Assembly (NCBI RefSeq): GCF_000227135.1 | Contig: NC_018261.1 | Location: 555,263 to 619,262, forward strand | Direction: 5' to 3' | DNA length: 64,000 nucleotides | DNA from: Leishmania donovani | Taxonomy: Eukaryota > Euglenozoa > Kinetoplastea > Trypanosomatida > Trypanosomatidae | Shown here: piece by piece, positions 12,001-19,890 of the stretch | Layout: every line of letters begins with the position of its first letter | Numbering within the stretch: the stretch's first letter is position 1 | Notes under the pieces: model-generated | Told to the model about the DNA's origin: nothing | Databases searched by the model: none | What the model saw: only the letters and a program-made list of their open reading frames with translations | Translations under genes and position numbers: made by a program

Positions 12001-13855
12001 CGTACGTGAACACATCAGAGTAGTTGCCGCTCATAAGGAATCCAAAGTGCACCTTGGCGGCGTTATGGACGTCACCACGGATGGTATTCTGAATCGACTC
12101 AAACTGCTCATCCGAGATGCTCTTCAGAAGTAGCCGCTTCCAGATACTCTCATCACCTGTGTCGATGGTGCAGATGTAGGCTGTCTCCGACGGGTGCAGT
12201 GTTTTGTGCTTCCTGATCTCAAAACGGTCTTCGGACTCCATCATGTTCCGCTCTAGCGCCGCGCTAGCAGCCTCCGTCTTGCGATAGAGTGCTACGAGAT
12301 TGCTATTTTCTTTCTGCACCACAAAAAGTTCCAGCAGCTTAGCGGCGCTATCCGAGAACTCGGTGTTCGGCTGCTGAGTCGAGGTATGCAAAGGCACCTT
12401 GGCGACAGCGTCATGCCAAAAGTTCGCGCGGCGTCGCATCTGTTGCAGAATGACATCACCACCCCCGTTCGACTTTTGGCGGCCCTCCTCTGGGCCTTCG
12501 AAGGTGTCAGGGAGCATTCCTTTCATCCTCTTGACCACCATGCGCACCACAGAGGCGCTGTCTTTCATCTCCAAGCACGGGTATTTGCGGCTCGGGTACA
12601 GCACGGATGCTTCCACTCCACGGCGACTGCGCAGTCCTGATGGCAGGATCGAGGCAATGATATGATGCGCACCAGGGAGCCCCACAACGTTCCACATAGG
12701 CCCCAGACACTCGCGCAGCTCGGCCACGTTGCTCTCGGTCGGCGCCGATCGATCCTCTCGCATTCGTGACTGCATGCACATGAGCTGCGACCACTTCTCA
12801 TTAACCACAATTTCGCCAATAGGACATTGCTCAATCGCGGCCTGAACTGCTTCCACCACCTCCGGTCCGAAAAAGGCGTACTTTCCGGAGACAGGGTCTA
12901 CGTACGACTCTGGTGAGCATGTAAAGATGCAGGTGTGAATGCGGGGCCCTTTGTACAGCACCTTGTTGTTTTCAGCGATGGTGGAGAATGAAGGCATATT
13001 CTCAATGCACGAAAACCACGAGAGACGCACCAGCTGCTCGTGGCACTCCTTTGCAAACAGAAGCGCGTCAGACGGCGCCTGGAACGCAAACACCTCCATG
13101 CTTTTATAGAATCCCACGCGGTAGCCACGACAGCAGGAGCTGCTGTGGAAGAGAAACTGCTGATATACCCTCATGATGAGCTCCTCGATGTCACCCAGAG
13201 GATATGTCACATTTGAGACAAAGTGAAAAACGAAGGAGACGTCGCGCTGAGGAAGCAGCATTGCGTCCCAGCGTTGCACATGATACACATCATCGTGAGC
13301 CTCCATCAAGTTCGCCTCTGCTGCTTCGAGTCGCTGAAGTCCGGCTGCCCGCACTCGCGCGGCGATGCGACAGCGCTCAAACGCCACTTCGATACGATTT
13401 GTTTGTCGCTGCCGCAAGACGTCGTCCCCGATGCGGGCCTTGAGCGAATCGTTCTCGTGCAGCAGCCTCTCGTTCTCCTTCCTCATCTGGTTCAGGCGAT
13501 CGGTAAGGGTAATGAGCTGCGCCTCCGAGTCCGCTTCCAGCTGAATGAGTGAGCGCTGCAGTTGTTCTACTGTGTGGATAAGTTCTGCATTCCAAATCGA
13601 TATCTCCTCTGTTGGTGTATTTTTTAGCGCTGCTTTTTCCTTGGCAGGGGTGGGTGAGAGTCCTTCATCGTAGGGAAGCACTCCCCGGGATGTTGCCCGT
13701 TGAAGTTGCGCTCGCAGGTCCGCTATCTCAGCCTTCAACCCCTCTATCTGCCTTGCCGCCGCGCGCTTCTCGATAATTAGGTTCGTCAGATGAGCATCTT
13801 TCTCCTTCATGGGCGCGTCCGCAGCAGCGTCAGACATCACCGCAAAACCCTCCAT
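9083..13855 (-). CDS. Protein with three class III nucleotidyl-cyclase-like domains
   Basis: The product is 1590 residues with an N-terminal coiled coil (about 20-190) and three regions with the class III adenylate/guanylate cyclase layout, at about 205-360, 558-745 and 878-1090. No signal peptide or membrane helix is apparent, unlike the receptor-type cyclases of trypanosomatids. Domain 2 is closest to the canonical form: ICTIDTGDE (561-569) supplies a first metal-type Asp (D565), SDVFTYVF (613-620) a second (D614), and RAGVASGPM (659-667) the RxGxxxG strand. The usual Asn-Arg pair after it reads CTGPAIRLSGTL, so both positions look substituted. Domain 1 lacks the first Asp (FVFHFVSN). Domain 3 keeps one (YCDVAGAG, D885) but has TNSTTSYLVVF where GD is expected. 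Residues from about 1110 onward are low-complexity Ala/Ser/Glu-rich. Activity is doubtful, and a scaffold or ligand-sensing role is possible. The first ATG is at 13855. Confidence 0.8.
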   Translation of the reverse strand: MEGFAVMSDAAADAPMKEKDAHLTNLIIEKRAAARQIEGLKAEIADLRAQLQRATSRGVLPYDEGLSPTPAKEKAALKNTPTEEISIWNAELIHTVEQLQRSLIQLEADSEAQLITLTDRLNQMRKENERLLHENDSLKARIGDDVLRQRQTNRIEVAFERCRIAARVRAAGLQRLEAAEANLMEAHDDVYHVQRWDAMLLPQRDVSFVFHFVSNVTYPLGDIEELIMRVYQQFLFHSSSCCRGYRVGFYKSMEVFAFQAPSDALLFAKECHEQLVRLSWFSCIENMPSFSTIAENNKVLYKGPRIHTCIFTCSPESYVDPVSGKYAFFGPEVVEAVQAAIEQCPIGEIVVNEKWSQLMCMQSRMREDRSAPTESNVAELRECLGPMWNVVGLPGAHHIIASILPSGLRSRRGVEASVLYPSRKYPCLEMKDSASVVRMVVKRMKGMLPDTFEGPEEGRQKSNGGGDVILQQMRRRANFWHDAVAKVPLHTSTQQPNTEFSDSAAKLLELFVVQKENSNLVALYRKTEAASAALERNMMESEDRFEIRKHKTLHPSETAYICTIDTGDESIWKRLLLKSISDEQFESIQNTIRGDVHNAAKVHFGFLMSGNYSDVFTYVFREVEQALAFVSEMYIKVNRTGTKYAHTSLGKGRDIFLFRAGVASGPMTSIYRNLENGVLKCTGPAIRLSGTLCDLAKSGEILAMEDVIRSFYSKKENLLDTQYIVNQRPQFIGSHDAPAVVHSVLPKPFAYRHKQLRSFGKAAMQNKNLYLPYRSVLAALTLRRDELPRQGVLDMMEQQQRRLELGEMARMCAEDNYERGWQVSTATISPLRSPWLLLCQPQAEEQSENVPARRRSVRFRTMEEVEADLMYVRRSTKPLAFLYCDVAGAGAIARSVAPPLLRLVWAHYNYIVQSAVRNFSGYVAKTNSTTSYLVVFEEPTMALEAARQIQLEMVGSMWPEELRVLESTLHVKDIKSRTVLFNGPRPQIAVHVSDQYTWCFISPSSSPAALTRDASSKATREDGTDGGSPTAETLSVVHIRGVGVVETFVLGLHAHGGEIRLSRSLLNAVGAHPSGKLLLAQLKMELVVTPGVIHSVEGAKGKSSTTTEETEKIQGNSEPKAVKANVFAEECVASVPRRLEGRLALILPSTSTAFGVAKRTEAALAMATASAAEGNAESTSGEDDGAVPADDTGKLESATPAAVTTETTGLASATLPRAIVLPAAMMAQHAWLVEPEESFNPLPAASHSDWSTVTPQPANSLNDLGFLEETSRIRAALQELLKMFPSAQLLAQAVEGAPDESASELPAEHQADSSTNAVAGGAPGKKTSTENRSSTKIPAPPTSLSAARGSVNLTPRSKEAALSKASATSSAARVATRAAAVGQYALFMDFSKYLITVLLNALEIGADQRSPPALPLPRCGQSSKITAVGPPPISSDSDLSGPPGGSAGSTSQKNSRSAVSGRIHGTSFRAIECSSSGSARESCFSSLPGISPPNWRLLNKSPAGARASLTSSSLSRESEPQEMGASDSLCEGFKVSPERPFLSALDYLDGACRTLAQLSGIELGKLAKIPAAPLSKSKTFPFRSSSARRH

Positions 13856-14205
13856 GCTGCACAAGCAAATCACTCAGCGATGAGTGTGCGACTTTTTTTG
13901 TGATACGCTAATAGGCAGGTGCGCATATTTCAGCGGAAGCTCGATCACGAAAGATAAAGTACGTACAAAAGCAAATTATGCAAGGGAAAAACTCGAAACA
14001 ATAAAAAAGAGAGGAGAGAAAAAAAATATCATGCAAAATCAGCATAGAAAGAGACTTCTCATCTGCGTTGAAGGTGCCCTTTTCGTGCCTGCTTACGAAA
14101 GCATAAGCAGATGCGCGCCATCCACATAGCGCCTGCATATTAGGCCGGGTCACTTTTTGGTACATTTTTTTTCAAAATTCAGTAGAAATCGACGTCGCAT
14201 TGGTA
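13856..14205. other. Short intergenic region
   Basis: This spacer has a strong minus-strand pyrimidine tract (about 13983-14024), suitable as the trans-splicing signal of the cyclase-like gene. It is unusually AT-rich near 14150-14180, and nothing else was seen. Confidence 0.6.
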
Positions 14206-15954
14206 TCAATAGCCCTGCCTAATTTTGGAGTAATCTTTCTGCGGAGTATCATCCTCGTCGTCATCGGCTTGCGGCTCGCCCTTATGAGCGCGGTAGGCCT
14301 TCCAGTCATTGTAGCTCATGTGGTTGCTCTTCTTTTCCATCATACCACACGTACCAAAGCAGTAGTCACGCCAACGCTTATTGAACTGTCGCGCCTTTTC
14401 CTGATCGTCGCCAACGAGAACGGCCATGGTCACTTTTGCTCTCGTGTCACCGGGGACGATTTTCCCAAGCCGCTCCAGGAACGAAGTGTTTTGCTCCACG
14501 GGCTCATGAATTTCAAATCCAGGATTGAAATCTTCAAAGAGGGTACTCTTCCAGTTTTGCTTCACAAATTGCTGGAGTTCTTCGCGGCGGTTGGCTGGCA
14601 TATTTGCGAGCCTGTCGGCGTCCAGCAACAGGCGAGCATACAAAGAGCACTTTGCCACCACTTTGAGGTCGTACATAATGGTGTTCGACTCCTCGGCCTG
14701 GGTGTAACATCTCTTCATCTCCTCGTCATAGTAGAGGCGCAGAGTCGAGTTACATTGCTTACACACAGGTAGGTAATCGTCGTCCAGTGCCTGACGTTGA
14801 GGAGGCGGCATGAATTTTCGAAACGACGGGGGCGTTATAGCGTGGCGCAGGAGCCCCTTGGTGCCTAAACAACAAGCGCAGCTTGGGATTTGCGAATCCA
14901 CTAAGGCTGCAGCCTTTGCCTGCAGCTCGCTCACGCCGTGGGCGAATGGGCACTGGTTTTTCAGCTCACAGACCCCCAAGGCATGATGTATGCAGAGCCG
15001 TGTTTTCACTTTCGGATCAAACAAAAGCTGTATCTCAAGGGCCTTGCGCGTATCGCTTTTTTCATGCTTCGTGATCACCGCCAGATTCTTTTCCATCACA
15101 TAGAATTTCGCCCTTCCTGACGAGCACTCGAATATGAATTTTCCGTTTCTGTCCAGCACACGCACTTTGGTGCCGCTGCGGAAGTGCGCTGGGAGCACAT
15201 CACCGCCACTGCTCTTGGATACGGGGCAAGCTTTCTTCCCCTTTTCGGCCTCCGATTTCAACACTTCCCGCTGCAGTTTCTTTAGCTCCATTGCCGCCTT
15301 CGACGAGGTGCGCTGGAGCCACTGAGCAGCATCGAAGGTGTGTGCACTCATGTTGGTCACCTCCGATGCCTTCAGCATCACGGCCCGGCCAACCAAGTAA
15401 GAGGCCAGTGCGTCTTCCGCTGCATAGTTGACCCTGCTGTCCGAAAGCGGCAGCTCCCAGTTGCTACGTGTAATCATTTTGTCCTTCTCGATAGATAAAT
15501 TCGCCACGCTCTTCGCAAGTACTTTCAGGTTTGATTGTGCACCTTGATGAAGGCCAAACAGAGCGCTGTACTGAGCTACGTCAAGCACACTCTGAATCGT
15601 GATGTTCTGCTCCTTTTGGAGGCGCGAGACATCGCCGCTTACACCGACCCCACACTTTATAATGCTCGGGTCGCAGAGCGCCTCCTTCACGGCAGCGGGC
15701 AAAATGCGGCCGTCGAAAAAGCTAATGTGAAGCACGAAGCAGTGGCTGGATGTTGCGAACTGAACGACCGCCAGCGGCAAGTCGCGAAACCACTCCGAGT
15801 CCATGCCCATGATTTTCAAATGCCCCGGCTGCTGCCGTAGAGTCTGCATCATCTCTGCCCATATACGCTCTCCATAGGATAGCCAGGCCGCGCTACTATC
15901 GACAAAAACACCACACAGCCTGGCCGCGACCACGCTCGATGTTATAGTTTTCAT
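14206..15954 (-). CDS. DEDDy 3'-5' exonuclease domain with CCCH zinc finger
   Basis: The protein is 582 residues. Residues about 45-195 form a WRN/RNase D-type 3'-5' exonuclease domain: MGMDSEW (D52, E54), CGVGVSGDVSRL (D108) and VNYAAEDALAS (Y177, D181), so the DEDDy catalytic set is complete. A CCCH zinc finger follows at 321-339 (C-x7-C-x5-C-x3-H). A second cysteine cluster (CACC near 359-362 with C398 and C401) may bind another zinc. The CCCH finger suggests RNA as substrate or guide, which would make this an RNA-processing nuclease rather than a DNA repair enzyme; that is inference. The ATG at 15954 was preferred over longer non-ATG extensions, because a pyrimidine tract ending in CATAG lies immediately upstream (15960-16005). 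Confidence 0.88.
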   Translation of the reverse strand: MKTITSSVVAARLCGVFVDSSAAWLSYGERIWAEMMQTLRQQPGHLKIMGMDSEWFRDLPLAVVQFATSSHCFVLHISFFDGRILPAAVKEALCDPSIIKCGVGVSGDVSRLQKEQNITIQSVLDVAQYSALFGLHQGAQSNLKVLAKSVANLSIEKDKMITRSNWELPLSDSRVNYAAEDALASYLVGRAVMLKASEVTNMSAHTFDAAQWLQRTSSKAAMELKKLQREVLKSEAEKGKKACPVSKSSGGDVLPAHFRSGTKVRVLDRNGKFIFECSSGRAKFYVMEKNLAVITKHEKSDTRKALEIQLLFDPKVKTRLCIHHALGVCELKNQCPFAHGVSELQAKAAALVDSQIPSCACCLGTKGLLRHAITPPSFRKFMPPPQRQALDDDYLPVCKQCNSTLRLYYDEEMKRCYTQAEESNTIMYDLKVVAKCSLYARLLLDADRLANMPANRREELQQFVKQNWKSTLFEDFNPGFEIHEPVEQNTSFLERLGKIVPGDTRAKVTMAVLVGDDQEKARQFNKRWRDYCFGTCGMMEKKSNHMSYNDWKAYRAHKGEPQADDDEDDTPQKDYSKIRQGY

Positions 15955-15959
15955 GTGGC

Positions 15960-16005
15960 CTATGGCAACCGAAAGGGTAGAAGGAGAAAGGGAGCGAAAG
16001 AGACT
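15960..16005 (-). promoter_or_regulatory. Probable trans-splice acceptor of exonuclease gene
   Basis: On the minus strand a C/T-rich stretch runs into GGTTGCCATAG, with the AG 5 nt before the ATG at 15954. An alternative AG lies at 16004-16005. Both favour the 582-residue product. Confidence 0.45.
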
Positions 16006-16098
16006 GTAGATAAGACTCCTCTGCTGTGAGGTGAATGCAATCTGATTCACAGCTTTCTTTTTTTTTTTTCGCAGAGCTGTGGCTTTCTCTGACGCAAG

Positions 16099-16325
16099 AG
16101 GGGACACACCTTGCAGCTTGGCATCTAGGGGCCTCGTACCTGCTCTATGGGGAAGCCGGGCAGCCCCCTCCCCCTATCCCTGCCAACGCCGGGCTACCTC
16201 TGGTGGTGGCGGGGTCCAGTGTCTACGACATGGGAAAGGTCAGAGCGCTTCGCCGCCAGGCATGTCGGCGGTGAGGTCGTGGATAACGTCGCGTTGGAGC
16301 CACCTGCGACAGTGACCAGGCTCGT
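16099..16325 (+). repeat. Degenerate dispersed repeat, copy A (SIDER-like)
   Basis: The plus strand here is similar to the minus strand at about 40794-40950. Shared exact blocks in the same order are tggggaagcc, acctctggtggtg and ctacgac, with alignable sequence between and around them. The similarity is clear but far from identical, as expected for old retroposons. Two diverged copies in UTR-type sequence fit the short interspersed degenerate retroposons (SIDERs) of Leishmania. The class name is inference; the homology of the two copies is seen directly. The outer boundaries are approximate. Confidence 0.6.
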
Positions 16326-16849
16326 CGAGTGAAGATGATGGAGGAAAAGAGAAAAATAACTGTGGCTTCTGTTGCCAGTACACCCTAAGATGGAGGAAAA
16401 GGGGATGTAGCGATCTCAAATGTTCGAATGAAATGAAGCGTTGTCCTAACACCAAAAAGCTGTATATGCGACGTGGGTTTCCTTCTGTCAGCTGCAGATA
16501 ACGGTGCTCTCGTTACATGGTCTTTGGCGCGAACACCGGTGCCCCCCCCCCCCCGTGACTAAAAACACCGCTGAAGCTGTGCGATGCGATGGATTGGCAA
16601 ACTTCTCCACTGCAGCTGAAACGGGATCTCTTCGAGGGTTGTGCCGTGCTGTTTCAGGTTCACTCGCATTTCCTGCGGCTGGATTGTCTACAGGAAAGTT
16701 TTGGCACCCTTTGTGACTGCATCGAGCGTTTCCAGCAGCAGTGCCTCGGCGCTGTGAAAGGAAGGGTCTGGGGTTTTCGCTTCCGCGGGCTGTCTCGATC
16801 GCCGCGGTGGCGACTCTCAGGCCCACCGTCGAAACGCGCGGTGTGCCGC

Positions 16850-17290
16850 CGTCCTTTAGTGAGTCGCCGCCGGGGGGTGGGTGGTGCCCCGTGCCGAGGG
16901 GGGCGCGCGTGTGATTCTAGGGCGGCCCCCGCTGGGCTCGGCCTGGCTGCTTCCTTTGCGTGGCGCTTTTCGCCTTTTTGGCCGCCCGCTTAGCCGCCGG
17001 GGTCTGCCGTGGGCCGCCGGGGTTGGGGCTTGGGGTAGGGGGGTTCCTTTGGCCGGCGCGGGCGTTTGCCCACCTTTCGGCGTCGGTGGCGCATCGCCCC
17101 GAGGTGCGGTTGGGCACATGGTGGGGAGGTTTGGTGTGCGGTGGGGGGGTGGAAGGCTGGGTTTCATCGGGGCTTGGGGTAGGGTGGGGCGGGGGGCTTC
17201 GGTGCTGCGCTGGGGTTCCCCCCCCCCCGCCGTCGGGTAGAGGGGGGTGCTGGGGGCGGGGTTCCCGCTTGGGCGCTTTTGCTGTGTTTC
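16850..17290. other. A-poor, G-rich block
   Basis: For about 440 bases the plus strand has very few A residues and many runs of three or more G, including ggggg and longer. The minus-strand transcript here would be C-rich. It has no clear internal repeat unit and differs strikingly from the CA/GA-rich spacers elsewhere in the window. It lies directly downstream of the 92-aa gene, so it would form that gene's 3' UTR if transcribed with it. Confidence 0.7.
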
Positions 17291-17317
17291 GGTTTGGGGT
17301 ATGCGAATGTTGCTTCT

Positions 17318-17596
17318 TTACGCCTGCGAGACGGCATCGCGCAGCAGCCGGATGGCGCGACCGCAGCCTGCAGCCTTCATGCGTTGCTTCGCCGAGTTGC
17401 CGTCCTCGCCGACGGCGGCTTCGAGGGCCTGTCTGAGCTGTTCGAGGCCAGCACCGGTGGAGTCGACGCCTTCGACGTAGTCTGCGACGGCGTTGAGAAT
17501 CGCTGGTTCAATGGCGGCATCGTCGCGGCCACTTTCTTGCGAGACAAGTAGAGCTGTCAGCTCTTCGAGAAGGTGGTCGACTTCCTGTAGCTCCAT
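17318..17596 (-). CDS. Small acidic helical protein, unknown function
   Basis: This is an ATG-started 92-residue frame. The protein is rich in Leu, Ala, Glu and Asp with periodic hydrophobics (MELQEVDHLLEELTALLV at the start), which suggests a small all-helical, perhaps oligomerising, protein. There is no membrane helix and no recognised motif. Support for a real gene is the position of a strong minus-strand pyrimidine tract (17671-17706) and AG at 17660-17661, only 63 nt upstream of the ATG, together with its in-cluster orientation. It could be a small subunit of a larger complex, but the sequence does not say which. Confidence 0.6.
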   Translation of the reverse strand: MELQEVDHLLEELTALLVSQESGRDDAAIEPAILNAVADYVEGVDSTGAGLEQLRQALEAAVGEDGNSAKQRMKAAGCGRAIRLLRDAVSQA

Positions 17597-18074
17597 CGGG
17601 GCAACGGTCGCACTTCGCTTTGCGTGGCGCGCGAACCGGACACTGTGGGCCGCTGGTAGCTGTGGTGTGACAAAGGCGAGAAGGAGAGAGGAGACGTGGA
17701 GGGGGTGCTAAACTGTTTACGGCGCGAAGCGTTGGATTGCGGGTGCTAGGAGGGCAGACATGGTCTGGAAATCCGCGCACCAATGCGACAGAACTGAGCA
17801 GAGCACTGACGTGCACTGTGGCTGACCCATGCGTTCGCCTGTCGGAGACGAGCGGCAAGACGGCAAATTTACAGTGACGGCGTGTGTGGCATCGTTCGCG
17901 AGGGCACTAAGTTCATCTAAGCCATGTGAGAGAAAACCACGGCAACAACAACCTACATCAGAACAGCGCGCGTGCACCACATTGCAGAGAGGGCACGTCG
18001 AGCAACGCGTGGAGAGCGTGGCACGGGCCTCAAATTCGGCACACCGCTCCGCTGGACGGCGGCTCCGCGAGCGA
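17597..18074. other. Intergenic region with splice tract of the 92-aa gene
   Basis: The spacer has a C/T-rich minus-strand tract at 17671-17706, followed by an AG near 17660. The remaining sequence is of ordinary complexity, with no supported frame. Confidence 0.6.
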
Positions 18075-19151
18075 CTACAGTTTGGAATGGCGCGCGCTAC
18101 GAGTGTGGTGAAGCGTCATCTCTGCGTTCGCTGATTCCAAAAAACCGCTGTTCATGAAACTCAGCTTCTGCGCCGGAATCGGTGTGCTGCGCCGCTCGGG
18201 CAGCGTGACGCCGAGTATCTGCTGCCGCACCGCGGAGCGCACATTCATGGTTTCCATAAAGTCGTCGCAGCGGACGTAATCGAGATCCCGCCAGTGGTCC
18301 AGCTCCTTTGTCACGTCCTGGCCGGCGGGCACCTGCGCCACAGCGCGCAGCACCGGCAGCACATCCAGCAAGGCACGATCCTTCTCCAGGCGAGCAATCT
18401 CTTGCTGTCCCTGCTGCAGGCACTGCACCAGGGCGTCTTCCATCTCGTGCGGCTTCTCTTCCTGGACTCGGCGCAGGGCGAACATGTAGCGCTGTAACAC
18501 CCGGTCGTCAGGGTCGAAGGCGTCGATGCGAATGCCGTTGCGTGGGGTGAGTGGGAAGCTGCGCACGTTGTCGTCCAGCATAACGACGCTGCTCATCTTC
18601 CGCCCTAGCATGGGAAGGTACTTCATGTAACCTTGCTGCTCCAGCGTCTGCGTGCGTGAGAGGGCGTAGAAGTTTGTGTGGCTTGTGCTGCTTTTCATCT
18701 TATGACTTTCCTTGGCTAGCTCCACATGGCTGTAGAAGGAGCGCGGCAGCTGCATCACCTGCTGCTCGAGCGCGTCAAGCACGGCGCAACAGTACGAGGC
18801 GGTCCCTGCCGTCCAAAAGACCACCTCGAAGAGTTGGTTCACCTCTTCCAGGAACTCCTTCAGATGCGGGCGAAGCAGCACATTGTAGTCGATGAGGGAG
18901 ACACCCTGCAGCGCCGGGTCGCGGGTTCGGTCCTTGCTGTCGTCATGAAGGCCCATGGCGTACGTGTGGATGAGTGTCTCATCAATGTCCAACACCAGCG
19001 TGTGCTTCTGCTTGTTCATCGGCAGCGGCGGCGGAAGCGGAAGTGGCCAGTGCGGATCAAATTCTTGACGCAGTCCAATGGCCACAACGGAGCGGAGAGG
19101 CTGCAGTGCCGCGGCTGAGGTCTGCTGCCGCAGGAGAGAGCGAGCATGCAT
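18075..19151 (-). CDS. FCP1/TIM50-type HAD phosphatase domain protein
   Basis: The protein is 358 residues with an FCP1 homology (HAD) domain at about 48-225. It carries LVLDIDETL (52-60) with the DxDxT nucleophile motif (D55, D57, T59), VFWTAGTASY (111-120) and VVMLDDN (189-195). Such domains dephosphorylate Ser/Thr, as in RNA polymerase II CTD phosphatases, or occur in the mitochondrial import protein TIM50. The N-terminus MHARSLLRQQ...LRSVVAIGLRQ is basic and free of acidic residues, and could be a mitochondrial presequence. No membrane helix is seen after it, which argues against a typical TIM50. About 130 helical residues follow the domain. The first ATG is at 19151. No clean pyrimidine tract plus AG sits just before it, so a downstream start (the Met near residue 45, just before the catalytic domain) remains possible. 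Confidence 0.85.
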   Translation of the reverse strand: MHARSLLRQQTSAAALQPLRSVVAIGLRQEFDPHWPLPLPPPLPMNKQKHTLVLDIDETLIHTYAMGLHDDSKDRTRDPALQGVSLIDYNVLLRPHLKEFLEEVNQLFEVVFWTAGTASYCCAVLDALEQQVMQLPRSFYSHVELAKESHKMKSSTSHTNFYALSRTQTLEQQGYMKYLPMLGRKMSSVVMLDDNVRSFPLTPRNGIRIDAFDPDDRVLQRYMFALRRVQEEKPHEMEDALVQCLQQGQQEIARLEKDRALLDVLPVLRAVAQVPAGQDVTKELDHWRDLDYVRCDDFMETMNVRSAVRQQILGVTLPERRSTPIPAQKLSFMNSGFLESANAEMTLHHTRSARHSKL

Positions 19152-19890
19152 TTCGGCGTCGACGGTGCGTAGGATGATTAGATCCGAAGCGAAAAAACAA
19201 AAGAATAAGAACAGTAACCGAAGCTGATTAGGGACGTGTGCATGTGTATAATGCCAAATGAGCTCTGCCGATGAAAACGGTGCCGCACGTGGAGTGTGGG
19301 AAATGATGCAGACCGGTAATAGGAAACAGGTGACTGAGAAGAAGTGCACACAACCGCGACAGCAGTAGCGTGGCGAGCGCGCGTGTGCTCCACACGCGTT
19401 GGCCGGCAGGGTGCGATGATGGCAGAACCGTAGGCCAGGAAGGAGGTGCACAGGAAGGGAGTAAAAAAACGCAGAAAAAGAAAACACGGAATACACATAG
19501 GAAAGAGCTTACGGGGATGTTACGGTGGACCGGCCCGGTGCCTTGCCGAGCTCGTCTCGTCGCTGAAGGAGGAGGGCGCACATACATCGCTGATGGTCTG
19601 TCGAGCGCCGTCGTCTTCAAGGAGATCAAGACCAACGCTTGTTTGAGTTTTTCCCTGTACAAAAGAGCAGATGTGTCTGCGTGTGTCTGCGCTGATCCGC
19701 GCAGTGGCACCCTTACAAAGAAGAAAGCCCGCATCTGCAAATCGAAGAGATGATGAATGAATTGCAGAGAAACAGCAGCAGCAGCAATGCCGCGAGTTCT
19801 GAAGAAGGGCTCGCACCTCCCCGCCCGATCCCCCTCCTTGTTATTTCTCATGCACATGCGCGCGCACGCTATCGGCGCACTGCTACACGT
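19152..19890. other. Intergenic region, no supported gene
   Basis: Ordinary UTR-like spacer between the polymerase and phosphatase genes, with a minus-strand pyrimidine tract around 19190-19210. Nothing else was seen. Confidence 0.6.

Larger units (their letters stand above)
15955..17317. other. Intergenic region with repeat copy A and a G-rich block
   Basis: This spacer between the 92-aa gene and the exonuclease gene contains three notable parts: the SIDER-like repeat, a coding-looking plus-strand frame at 16589-16993, and an A-poor, G-rich block at about 16850-17290. The plus-strand frame is not accepted as a gene because it opposes the cluster and dissolves into the G-rich block. Confidence 0.6.

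Noticed and set aside
18075..19496. Longer form of the HAD phosphatase beginning at 19496
   Set aside because: The extension has no ATG until 19151 and encodes spacer-type sequence, so the 358-residue product was chosen.
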